From Chthoniobacterales bacterium (GTDB lineage: Bacteria; Verrucomicrobiota; Verrucomicrobiia; Chthoniobacterales; JACTMZ01): a DNA stretch of 6,278 nucleotides. The stretch is from the NCBI GenBank assembly GCA_017853515.1, contig JAFMJK010000133.1, positions 1 to 6,278 on the forward strand, given 5' to 3'. The stretch's first letter is position 1. The number at the start of each line of letters is the position of its first letter. Shown in pieces: positions 1-5,767 of the stretch. The notes beneath the pieces are model-generated. The model worked only from the letters and a program-made list of their open reading frames with translations. It searched no databases and was not told where the DNA came from. A program made the position numbers and the translations under genes.

Positions 1-393
1 CTGGGTGCACCACTCGCCGTGTCCGCCGTATTCGTTCCGCGGTTTGCGCGGTTGACCGCGCTGGTGCTCGCCTTGGGCGCGGCGGGTGCGGTGGTCGCCG
101 TGCAGACCGGCGAGCGCGAGAAGCGCGACGAGATCGCGGTGCCTGAGGGCGAGGGGCGTGTCGTCCTGCGGGACCACGAAAACCACGGGGAGTCGGCCCG
201 CAACGCGGCGCTGGCGGCCGCGGCGCTGGCCATACCCGCTGCCGCATCCCGAACTTTTTCCCTCCGTCGCGCCGCGGTGCTGTTCGCCTCCGCAGCCGCA
301 CTCGCTGCTCTGCTGGCAGCCTGGCAGGTGGCCGCGGCGGGCCATACCGGCGGGAGGCTCGTCTACCTGTACGGCGTCGGGCTGAGATTCTGA
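1..393 (+). CDS. DUF2231-type integral membrane protein, C-terminal part (5' end cut by window edge)
   Basis: The frame is open from base 1 to the TGA at 391-393, giving 130 visible residues. A GTG at 19 exists, but the reading frame is open before it and the family normally has an N-terminal membrane segment ahead of this region, so I treat the gene as running in from the left. Visible order: a hydrophobic helix (about residues 16-35), a polar loop with a TGE motif (36-38), a conserved-looking acidic/His stretch RDHENHGE (57-64), a second hydrophobic segment (about 66-80), a third (about 88-112), and a terminal GHTGG-RLVY-GVG motif (114-127). The loop with DHE..GE and the closing GH.GG.LVY..G.G pattern are typical of DUF2231 membrane proteins. 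Their function is not established; some sit near haem or redox genes. No motif here gives a catalytic role. It converges on the b562-like gene with only 7 bp between stops. Family assignment is from memory of the motif pattern. Confidence 0.72.
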   Translation: MGAPLAVSAVFVPRFARLTALVLALGAAGAVVAVQTGEREKRDEIAVPEGEGRVVLRDHENHGESARNAALAAAALAIPAAASRTFSLRRAAVLFASAAALAALLAAWQVAAAGHTGGRLVYLYGVGLRF

Positions 394-405
394 CCGCGGT
401 TCAGA
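389..405. other. Imperfect palindrome spanning the two convergent stop codons
   Basis: The bases around the 7-bp gap form a near-palindrome centred on CCGCGG. TCTG at 389-392 can pair with CAGA at 402-405, and AC at 393-394 with GT at 399-400, leaving T401 bulged and CGCG as the loop. It contains both stop codons (391-393 on + and 401-403 on -). There is no strong T run on either side, so a classical intrinsic terminator is doubtful. It could act as a weak two-way terminator or be chance in GC-rich DNA. Confidence 0.2.
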
Positions 406-823
406 GAAGCTCTTTGTGGTATTTCTCGCGCAGGGCGTAGGACTCCTCGATCGCCGCTTCGGCCGTTCCGATTTCGTCTGTCTCTATCGCTTTCTTCAGC
501 GCTCGGAACTGGAGGAGAAGGGCATCCATGCCTTCATGGTATAGAGACATGTATTTCTCGAGTTCCTCCCCAGTGCGTTCTCCCGCCGATTCCGGCTGCA
601 TACCCCGCGCTTTGGTCGCGGCTTCAATCAGCTTGTCGGCGAGTCCGAGCGAGGAGTCCCTCGACTCCGGATTGTCGAATTGACGCGAGAGCTTCTTCAG
701 ATCCCTCGAGACTTGCTCCAGAAGAAGGTCGACAGGGGATGGTTGATCCTCCTCTTCCGCGGGAAGGTCCGGAACAAAGACTGCCAAGCAAAGCAGCGCG
801 GCAGTGACTCGGAATATGCTCAT
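401..823 (-). CDS. Small exported helical protein, cytochrome b562-like
   Basis: 140 aa, ATG at 823. The N-terminus is a plausible Sec signal peptide: MSIFR, then a hydrophobic core (residues 6-17), then DLPA with likely cleavage after A22, before EEED. The mature protein (about 118 aa) is charged and helical, with three to four predicted amphipathic helices (about 31-50, 56-73, 85-113, 116-140). The size, helix pattern and the closing LREKYHKELL resemble periplasmic cytochrome b562, which ends in a similar Arg-Asn-Ala-Tyr-His stretch where His is a haem ligand (H136 here). By my hand alignment, the other b562 ligand, a Met early in helix 1, is Leu35 here. Haem binding is therefore uncertain: this may be a b562-fold protein without haem or with altered coordination. 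No CXXCH motif is present. It lies 63 bp downstream of aroK, with its own candidate promoter just upstream. Confidence 0.7.
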   Translation of the reverse strand: MSIFRVTAALLCLAVFVPDLPAEEEDQPSPVDLLLEQVSRDLKKLSRQFDNPESRDSSLGLADKLIEAATKARGMQPESAGERTGEELEKYMSLYHEGMDALLLQFRALKKAIETDEIGTAEAAIEESYALREKYHKELL

Positions 824-829
824 CCGGGC

Positions 830-858
830 AGACTATGACGTGCCGTGGTTGGTGTCAA
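830..858 (-). promoter_or_regulatory. Candidate sigma70-type promoter for the b562-like gene
   Basis: On the minus strand a perfect -35 box TTGACA lies at 858-853. A -10 candidate TAGTCT (835-830, 3/6 matches) follows at exactly 17 bp, and CATAGT (837-832, 4/6 matches) at 15 bp. Either places transcription start at about 823-826, at or a few bases ahead of the ATG at 823. This predicts a leaderless or nearly leaderless mRNA, which fits the absence of a Shine-Dalgarno sequence. The -35 box is strong and the -10 weak. Found by eye only. Confidence 0.4.
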
Positions 859-886
859 AAAAGCTCCGGTGACTTGTCTCATGGAG
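857..886 (-). terminator. Candidate intrinsic terminator after aroK
   Basis: Immediately after the aroK TGA (889-887), the minus strand reads CTCC (886-883), A, TGA (881-879), a 6-nt loop, TCA (872-870), CC, GGAG (867-864), C, then six T (862-857). CTCC pairs with GGAG and TGA with TCA across a small internal loop, giving a short hairpin followed by a T tract. An alternative stem, GTGACT (890-885) with AGTCAC (874-869), also exists and overlaps the stop codon. Placement and T run fit an intrinsic terminator; the stem is short and interrupted, so confidence is moderate. Confidence 0.45.
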
Positions 887-1399
887 TCACTGCGTTTGCT
901 GAAGTTCGGCCAGCACGGCTTCGGCCGTTTGGCGGTGGGTGAGGGCGCTGGAGTCTATGCGGACGGTGGCGACTTCGCGGTAGAGGGGTTCGCGGGCGCG
1001 GTAAAGTTCCTCGACGGTGCCGCGCGGGTCTTTGGTTTGAAGCAGCGGGCGCTTGCTGTGTCTCACCCGTTGGTAGAGTTGATCGGTGCCGGCATCGAGC
1101 CAGACAACCGGCCCGATCTGCGGCAGGCAGGCGCGGTTATTCGCCACTGTGACGACGCCACCGCCCGTGGCGACGATCAGTCCGATCCGTCCGACGAGGC
1201 TTTGCAGGACTTTGGTCTCGAGCGCACGGAAATGCTCCTCCCCGTGCTGCTTGAAAATCGCGTTGATGGATTGTCCGGCTTCCTGCGCAACGAGCGTGTC
1301 GGTGTCGACCAAGGCAAAACCGGTCAGCGAGGACAGGATGCGCCCAACGCTTGATTTGCCGGATCCCATGAATCCGACGAGGACCAAGTTGCGAAACAC
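887..1399 (-). CDS. aroK: Shikimate kinase
   Basis: 170 aa, the usual length. It phosphorylates shikimate at the 3-hydroxyl with ATP, the fifth step of the cytoplasmic shikimate pathway to chorismate and aromatic amino acids. The P-loop is GFMGSGKS (9-16) with Lys15. Shikimate-site residues are D34 in the VDTD motif (31-34), R58 in FRALE, and the GGG turn (79-81). The lid carries R117 (KRPLL) and a further conserved R136 follows. These positions coincide with those I recall for the Mycobacterium tuberculosis enzyme, so the enzyme looks complete and active. The start is a GTG at 1399, chosen because the P-loop then falls at the standard distance; the downstream Met11 lies inside the P-loop. 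The GTG is only 2 nt after the stop of the cold-shock gene, so the two are almost certainly cotranscribed and possibly translationally coupled. A candidate terminator follows. Confidence 0.97.
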   Translation of the reverse strand: MFRNLVLVGFMGSGKSSVGRILSSLTGFALVDTDTLVAQEAGQSINAIFKQHGEEHFRALETKVLQSLVGRIGLIVATGGGVVTVANNRACLPQIGPVVWLDAGTDQLYQRVRHSKRPLLQTKDPRGTVEELYRAREPLYREVATVRIDSSALTHRQTAEAVLAELQQTQ

Positions 1400-1401
1400 C
1401 G

Positions 1402-1608
1402 CTAGATTCTCGTCACGTTGAGGGCTTTCGGTCCGCGCTCGCTCGGGGACAGTTCGAATTCGACGCTGTCTCCCTCTTCGAGCGTTTTGAAACCGTCGAT
1501 GCGGATTTCCGAATAGTGCACGAAGATGTCGGAGTCGCCGCCTTCGGGATCAGCGATGAACCCGAAGCCCTTCTTGTTGTTGAACCATTTGACTTTTCCT
1601 CGGGGCAT
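1402..1608 (-). CDS. Cold-shock domain protein (CspA family)
   Basis: 68 aa from the ATG at 1608, the classic single-domain CSP length. The frame stays open upstream to a TTG at 1647, which would add 13 unconserved residues; the ATG places MPRGKVKWFN exactly where family members begin. It is an OB-fold single-stranded RNA/DNA-binding protein. RNP1 is KGFGFI (13-18) and RNP2 is DIFVH (27-31), with the aromatic surface W8, F15, F17, F29, H31 and a late basic segment (G59-P60-K61). Such proteins melt RNA secondary structure or serve as general RNA chaperones, and not all are cold-induced. No Shine-Dalgarno sequence is visible ahead of the ATG. A candidate promoter lies at 1653-1681, leaving a leader of roughly 40 nt, too short for the long cold-responsive leader of E. 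coli cspA. The neighbour aroK begins 2 nt after its TAG stop. Confidence 0.96.
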   Translation of the reverse strand: MPRGKVKWFNNKKGFGFIADPEGGDSDIFVHYSEIRIDGFKTLEEGDSVEFELSPSERGPKALNVTRI

Positions 1609-1652
1609 GCAGACGGGGGAGGTTCTGACGCGATACTCTGCGCCCAAAGCTT

Positions 1653-1681
1653 CTTATGGCGGGGCAGCGGAAAACCGTCAA
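1653..1681 (-). promoter_or_regulatory. Candidate sigma70-type promoter for csp-aroK
   Basis: On the minus strand TTGACG (1681-1676, 5/6 matches to the -35 consensus) is followed after 17 bp by CATAAG (1658-1653, 4/6 matches to the -10). Transcription would start near 1646, about 38 nt ahead of the csp ATG. It lies in the gap between csp and the divergent purE. Found by eye. Confidence 0.42.
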
Positions 1682-1701
1682 TTGCATATTGGAAAAATAC
1701 C

Positions 1702-1727
1702 GCCCTGCGGGCATGATGCGGGCACGG
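1702..1727 (+). repeat. Small hairpin and 8-bp direct repeat just ahead of purE
   Basis: GCCC (1702-1705) and GGGC (1709-1712) can form a 4-bp stem with a 3-nt loop. The octamer TGCGGGCA occurs twice (1706-1713 and 1717-1724), 11 bp apart, so the GCCC arm could pair with either copy. The element overlaps the alternative purE ATGs at 1713 and 1716 and ends just before the ATG at 1728. It could influence purE start choice, or be chance in GC-rich DNA. Confidence 0.22.
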
Positions 1728-2228
1728 ATGAAGCGAGCAAAACGGGTGCAAATCGGCGTCGTGATGGGCAGCAAGTCGGATTGGGAGGTCATGAAGTCCG
1801 CGGCGCAAACTCTTAAGCAACTGGGTATTGCGCACGAGACAAAGGTCGTCTCGGCCCACCGCACACCGGACCTCATGGCGGCTTACGCCAAGAAAGCCAA
1901 GGCCCGCGGGCTGCGGGCAATCATCGCCGGCGCGGGCGGCGCGGCGCACTTGCCGGGCATGCTCGCCGCCCAAACCTCCGTGCCGGTGCTGGGCGTGCCC
2001 GTGCCGGCGGGCGCGCTGAAAGGGATCGATTCGCTGCTCTCCATCGTGCAAATGCCAGGCGGTATCCCCGTGGCCACCTTTTCCATCGGCGCGTCCGGCG
2101 CGAAGAATGCCGCGCTTTTCGCCGCGGCCATGCTCGCTGCGGACGATGCGAAGCTGGCCTTGCGTTTGGAAAAATTTCGCATGGCGCAATCGCGCGAAGC
2201 GGAGAAGTCCGTCCTGCCGCGCGCATGA
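1728..2228 (+). CDS. purE: N5-carboxyaminoimidazole ribonucleotide mutase (class I PurE)
   Basis: 166 aa from the ATG at 1728, close to the 169-aa E. coli protein. It converts N5-CAIR to CAIR in de novo purine synthesis; class I enzymes form cytoplasmic octamers and work with PurK, which is not in this window. Motifs: MGSKSDW (13-19, with S15 and D18 contacting the nucleotide phosphate region), SAHRTP (42-47, with catalytic His44 and Arg45), GAGGAAHLPGM, VPVLGVPV, SIVQMPGGIPVAT and NAALFAA. The GSKSDW and AHRTP wording marks class I rather than the animal-type class II. ATGs at 1656, 1713 and 1716 are in frame. I prefer 1728 because it gives the family-typical short N-terminus; 1656 would add 24 unconserved residues and put the start inside the opposite promoter candidate. 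Its TGA overlaps the next gene's ATG (ATGA, 4 nt), indicating an operon with translational coupling. Confidence 0.96.
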   Translation: MKRAKRVQIGVVMGSKSDWEVMKSAAQTLKQLGIAHETKVVSAHRTPDLMAAYAKKAKARGLRAIIAGAGGAAHLPGMLAAQTSVPVLGVPVPAGALKGIDSLLSIVQMPGGIPVATFSIGASGAKNAALFAAAMLAADDAKLALRLEKFRMAQSREAEKSVLPRA

Positions 2229-3199
2229 CCACGCGTGTTTTTCCCGCGTTCGACGCGGGACAAATCCCCGCCGCGGCCGGGGAGGCGGCGCGACTTTTGC
2301 GCGCGGGGGAAGTTGTCGCGCTGCCGACCGAAACGGTCTACGGGCTGGCCTGCGACGCGCTCAACGCCGATGCAGCGGCGAAAGTTTTCGCGGCGAAAGA
2401 ACGTCCGTCCTTCGATCCCCTCATCGTTCACGTGGCGGGCGCCCACTGGATCGAAACTCTTTCGCCGGTTGCCGGTCGCGCCGAAGCACTCGCCCGCAAA
2501 CTGGCCGGAGCTTTCTGGCCGGGACCGCTCACCATGGTGCTCCCGGCGAAGGATCTCGTGCCCGACTTGGTGCGATCGGGGTTGCCGACCGTCGCCTTGC
2601 GCTGCAGCGCGCATCCCGTCATGGCAGCCGTGGTGGAAGAACTGGGGCGCCCGCTCGCCGCGCCCAGCGCCAACCGTTTCGGCCGCATCAGTCCGGTCAC
2701 CGCGCAGGATGTCGTCGAAGAATTGGGAGAACGCATTCCCCTGGTTCTCGATGGCGGACCATGCCGGCACGGACTCGAGTCCACCATCGTCGCCGTGGAG
2801 GAAAAACGCCTTGTTCTGCTGCGGCCGGGACCAGTGACGAGCGAGGAACTGGAAAAATTCGCGCCGCTCGAGGCGGCCGAAAAGCGCGATGCCATCGCCG
2901 CGCCGGGCATGCTGGAAAGTCATTACGCGCCGCGGACCCCGTTGCGCCTGTGGAAAGAGGTTGCGGGGTTGCCGTCCGACTCGCACGACAGCGGTCTGCT
3001 GGCCTTCGGTGCGGTCGGACCGGGCTTCGCCAAGGTGGAAGTGTTGCCGTCCGACGCCGTCGACGCCGCGCCGCTCTTTTTCGCCGCGTTGCGCCGCCTC
3101 GATGCCGCGGGGGTGAAGCGCATCTACGCGCGGCAGATCCCCGAATCGGGACTGGGCAGAGCGATCATGGATCGTTTACGCAAGGCGGCGCATGAGTAA
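2225..3199 (+). CDS. tsaC: L-threonylcarbamoyladenylate synthase, Sua5 type (YrdC plus Sua5 domain)
   Basis: 324 aa. It uses L-threonine, bicarbonate and ATP to make threonylcarbamoyl-AMP, the first step of the N6-threonylcarbamoyladenosine (t6A) modification at position 37 of ANN-decoding tRNAs. The YrdC domain (about 14-205) shows PTETVYGLACDA (34-45), the KERPSFDPL substrate-site segment (58-66), FWPGPLT (97-103), ALRC (124-127), PSANRFGRISP (147-157), the GLESTI strand (183-188) and LLRPGPV (198-204). The linker PGMLESHYAPRTPL (227-240) is the hallmark of the longer Sua5 form and is followed by a small Sua5 domain (about 241-324). Length and linker separate it from the short, roughly 190-aa TsaC form. 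The start ATG overlaps the purE stop by 4 nt, and its TAA lies 8 nt inside murJ. No Shine-Dalgarno sequence is visible, so translation is probably coupled to purE. Confidence 0.95.
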   Translation: MTTRVFPAFDAGQIPAAAGEAARLLRAGEVVALPTETVYGLACDALNADAAAKVFAAKERPSFDPLIVHVAGAHWIETLSPVAGRAEALARKLAGAFWPGPLTMVLPAKDLVPDLVRSGLPTVALRCSAHPVMAAVVEELGRPLAAPSANRFGRISPVTAQDVVEELGERIPLVLDGGPCRHGLESTIVAVEEKRLVLLRPGPVTSEELEKFAPLEAAEKRDAIAAPGMLESHYAPRTPLRLWKEVAGLPSDSHDSGLLAFGAVGPGFAKVEVLPSDAVDAAPLFFAALRRLDAAGVKRIYARQIPESGLGRAIMDRLRKAAHE

Positions 3200-4799
3200 G
3201 GAGAAGCTCAACACGCGCGCCGCGGGTGTCGTCGCGCTCGCGGTCATGCTCAGCCGCCTGCTCGGCCTGGCGCGCGAGCTGATCCTTGCCGCGCTCTTCG
3301 GCGCGGGGCGGGGGATGGACGCCTACATCACCGCGTATCGCGCGCCGAACCTCCTGCGCGACCTTTTTGCGGAGGGAGCACTGTCCGTCGCTTTCGTCAC
3401 CGTCTTTTCCAAGCTGGGTGTGGAGAAAAGTTACGAGGCCGCTTGGGAACTGGCGCGCAAGATGGCGACTCTGGTCTTGGTGTTCATGTCGGCTGTGACG
3501 GTGCTCGGCATCGTTTTTGCCGGACCGCTCATCGGCGTCCTGGCTCCCGGCTTCGATCCGGAAAAATCGGCGTTTGCCGTCGAGCTCACGCGCATCATGT
3601 TCCCCTTCATCCTGCTCGTGTCGCTCGCTGCACTCGCCATGGGCATGCTCAATTCGCGCAATGTCTTCGGTGTCCCCGCGCTGGCTTCGAGCTTCTACAA
3701 TGTGGGCTCCATTTTCGGTGGCGTGACCATCGCCTGGTTGATCGACCCGACATTCGGTCCGCGCGCCCTCATCGGCATGGCCATTGGAACATTGATCGGC
3801 GGTTTCCTGCAGATGGCGGTGCAACTGCCCAGCCTGCGCAAGGTCGGGTTTTCCTTCGCCTTCGATTTCGGATGGAACGATCCGCAGGTCAGGCGCGTGC
3901 TGGTCCTGATGCTGCCCGCGGTCATCGCGGCGAGCGCGGTGCAGGTCAACGTGATGGTCAACAGCATCTTCGCGTCCTATCTCGGCGACGGCGCGGTGAG
4001 TTGGCTGTCCTACGGCTTCCGGCTGATGCAACTTCCGCTCGGCATTTTCGGCGTGGCCATCGCCACGGTGACGTTGCCGGTTGTTTCGAAAATCGCCGTG
4101 GGCGGCGACATGGCGCACTTCCGCGAGACGTTGGGCAAGGCTTTGCGCCTCGCGCTCTTCCTCACGCTGCCTGCCACGGTCGGGCTCGTCTTGATGAGCG
4201 ACGAGATCATCGGGCTGATCTACCAACGCGGAAAATTCTCCGTCTCCGACACCTTGCAGACCGGGGCCGCCTTGAAATTCTACGCCGCGGGCCTGATGGC
4301 TTACGCCTGCATCAAGGTGCTTTCGCCCGCATTCTACGCGTTGGATCGCAAGTGGACGCCGATGACCGTGAGTTTCGTGTCCATCGGGCTGAATATTTTC
4401 CTCAACTGGCAGCTGACGTTCGGTCTCCAGATGGGGCATCGCGGTCTTGCCCTTTCCACCGGTTTGTCCGCCATCGCGAACTTCCTCCTTCTTTATTATT
4501 TCATGCGCGGTGCGGCGGGCGGCATGCCGACGGCTTCCTTGCTGGGATCGTTCGCTCGAATGCTCGTTGCCGCGGCGGGCCTCGCCGGGGTGTGCTTGGC
4601 CGGGCGTCATTTTCTCGCTCCTTGGCTCGTGTCCGCCTCGCTACTCGACCGCATGGGTTCGTTGCTCGCCGTGATCGGCACGGGCGCGGCTGTCTACTTC
4701 GGCTTGTGTGCCTTGTTGCGCGTGGAAGAGACGAAGCAGGCCTTGGCCATCCTCAAACGCAAGATCAGCCGCCGGGCCGTCGCCCCGCCCGGGGCCTAA
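3192..4799 (+). CDS. murJ: Lipid II flippase MurJ (MviN)
   Basis: 535 aa, inner membrane, MOP superfamily, with about 14 hydrophobic segments. It moves lipid II across the cytoplasmic membrane for peptidoglycan synthesis. Residues that matter in E. coli MurJ are kept with a +4 offset at the N-terminus: S21 and R22 (SRLLG), R28, D43 (MDAY), R56 (PNLLRDLF) and E61 (AEGALS). R277 in GFRLMQLPLG matches the later essential Arg, and the following GVAIATVTLP stretch is characteristic. The start ATG at 3192 lies inside the end of tsaC (8-nt overlap, ATGAGTAA), with a weak AAGG about 8 nt upstream. The C-terminus after the last membrane segment is short and basic (KRKISRR). The TAA at 4797-4799 overlaps the stop codon of the opposing glycosyltransferase. 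As the last gene of the purE-tsaC-murJ run it should be transcribed from upstream of purE. Confidence 0.97.
   Translation: MSKEKLNTRAAGVVALAVMLSRLLGLARELILAALFGAGRGMDAYITAYRAPNLLRDLFAEGALSVAFVTVFSKLGVEKSYEAAWELARKMATLVLVFMSAVTVLGIVFAGPLIGVLAPGFDPEKSAFAVELTRIMFPFILLVSLAALAMGMLNSRNVFGVPALASSFYNVGSIFGGVTIAWLIDPTFGPRALIGMAIGTLIGGFLQMAVQLPSLRKVGFSFAFDFGWNDPQVRRVLVLMLPAVIAASAVQVNVMVNSIFASYLGDGAVSWLSYGFRLMQLPLGIFGVAIATVTLPVVSKIAVGGDMAHFRETLGKALRLALFLTLPATVGLVLMSDEIIGLIYQRGKFSVSDTLQTGAALKFYAAGLMAYACIKVLSPAFYALDRKWTPMTVSFVSIGLNIFLNWQLTFGLQMGHRGLALSTGLSAIANFLLLYYFMRGAAGGMPTASLLGSFARMLVAAAGLAGVCLAGRHFLAPWLVSASLLDRMGSLLAVIGTGAAVYFGLCALLRVEETKQALAILKRKISRRAVAPPGA
4782..4795. other. GC hairpin at the murJ / glycosyltransferase convergence
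   Basis: GCCCC (4782-4786) pairs perfectly with GGGGC (4791-4795) around a GCCC loop. It lies in the last codons of murJ and just beyond the stop of the opposing gene. Being a palindrome it would form in both transcripts, but no T run follows on either strand, so intrinsic termination is unproven. Confidence 0.25.
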
Positions 4800-5767
4800 A
4801 CCTCGAGCAGTTCGCGCACGCGACTGGCGATGGTCGCCGCGTCCTGGGCATCGGGAAGATCCTTCCCCGCTTTGGATGCTGCGGGGTCGAGCGCCGGAAA
4901 AAATTCCCGGCCTTTCCAGACCGTGGCGCCCGCGCGGTAGGGTCCGACTTTGCACGGATCGCTCCACGTGTGGATGCCGAGCACTTTGTCCGTCACGCCC
5001 GCGGCCAAATGCATCGGCCCGCTATCCACGCTGACGACAAACGCGGCGCGGCGGAGCAGCCAGATCAATTCGACGAGAGAAGTCTTGTTGAGAAGATTGA
5101 GCGCATTGGCCGGAAGCGAAGGAAATGCAACATCGCTTCTTCCGGCGATCACCACGGGCATGCCGGCCTCGCGACAGAAGGCGAGCACCGCTTCCGCGGA
5201 AAGTGATTTGCCCCGTCCGCGCGAGAACGGATGGAGCAGGACCCACGAGCTGGTCGGCAAGACGGCGTCCGGAGGTGTTCCTTCGGGGAGACGGAAACCG
5301 GGCGCTCCTTGCAGGGTCGCGCCGACAGCCGCGGCCAGCGCGAGATAGCGTTCCACCGCGTGCATCTCGGGGGTGACGCGCACGGTCTGCGTCTGGAAAA
5401 AGCGCGCGCCTTCACGCGCGTCGGACATCCCGTAAACCGGCGTGCCGCGAAAGGCCGCGGCCGTCAGACCGGTGCGCAGGAGTCCTTGGAAATCGAGGAT
5501 GAGATCGGGGGAAAGTTTTCCCGGCAAAGACGATCGCCAGCGAAGAAAACGCGCGGGACCCAGCGCGCCGCGGAAGTCGCGGCGTGGAAAAATGAGCAGA
5601 TCGCTGATGTCCGGATTTCCCCCGAGCAGCGGAGCCCATTCGTCGCTGACCATCCAGGTGATGCGCGCGGCGGGAAATTTCGCGCGCAGGGCGGAAACCG
5701 CCGGCAGAGTGTGCACCACGTCGCCGAGCGAGCTGGGCTTGAGGACCAGCAGGTGCTTGGGATTCAT
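4796..5767 (-). CDS. Glycosyltransferase family 9 protein, heptosyltransferase I (WaaC)-like
   Basis: 323 aa from the ATG at 5767 to TAG at 4798-4796. The family transfers heptose from ADP-heptose onto the lipopolysaccharide inner core at the cytoplasmic membrane face. N-terminal Rossmann domain: LLVLKPSSLGDVVHTLPAV (6-24), with D16 at the place of the catalytic Asp. LDFQGLLRTGL (91-101) and HAVERYLALAAAVG (136-149) follow, both typical of WaaC-like proteins. C-terminal domain: LLHPFSRGRGKSL (177-189), the phosphate/sugar-nucleotide region, then VIAGRSDV (206-213) and VDSGPMHLAAGV (247-258), the GT9 signature that binds the nucleotide sugar, and GPYRAG near the end. Acceptor and sugar cannot be fixed from sequence, so no symbol is given. 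The ATG overlaps the upstream phosphoesterase stop (ATGA, 4 nt), so translation is probably coupled. The stop codon overlaps that of murJ on the other strand. Confidence 0.9.
   Translation of the reverse strand: MNPKHLLVLKPSSLGDVVHTLPAVSALRAKFPAARITWMVSDEWAPLLGGNPDISDLLIFPRRDFRGALGPARFLRWRSSLPGKLSPDLILDFQGLLRTGLTAAAFRGTPVYGMSDAREGARFFQTQTVRVTPEMHAVERYLALAAAVGATLQGAPGFRLPEGTPPDAVLPTSSWVLLHPFSRGRGKSLSAEAVLAFCREAGMPVVIAGRSDVAFPSLPANALNLLNKTSLVELIWLLRRAAFVVSVDSGPMHLAAGVTDKVLGIHTWSDPCKVGPYRAGATVWKGREFFPALDPAASKAGKDLPDAQDAATIASRVRELLEV

Noticed and set aside
845..1354. 169-codon plus-strand open frame antisense to aroK
   Set aside because: aroK carries every catalytic residue; the opposite frame shows no domain.
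1609..1647. TTG-initiated 13-residue extension of the cold-shock protein
   Set aside because: The added residues are outside the conserved fold, and the candidate promoter would start transcription at about 1646, leaving no leader for a TTG start.
1883..2986. 367-codon minus-strand open frame opposite purE and tsaC
   Set aside because: Both plus-strand genes have full family motifs; this frame is a compositional shadow.
2107..3195. 362-codon plus-strand frame in another phase over purE/tsaC
   Set aside because: Arg-rich composition and no motif; tsaC in the true frame is complete.
3165..4610. 481-codon open frame antisense to murJ, rich in His, Glu, Arg and Gln
   Set aside because: Lies wholly opposite a clear murJ. 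Its low-complexity polar composition is what the reverse strand of a GC-rich hydrophobic gene gives; no domain is recognisable.
3443..5206. 587-codon plus-strand open frame overlapping murJ and the glycosyltransferase
   Set aside because: Arg/Gly/Ala/His-rich shadow frame crossing two well-supported genes on opposite strands, with no motif.
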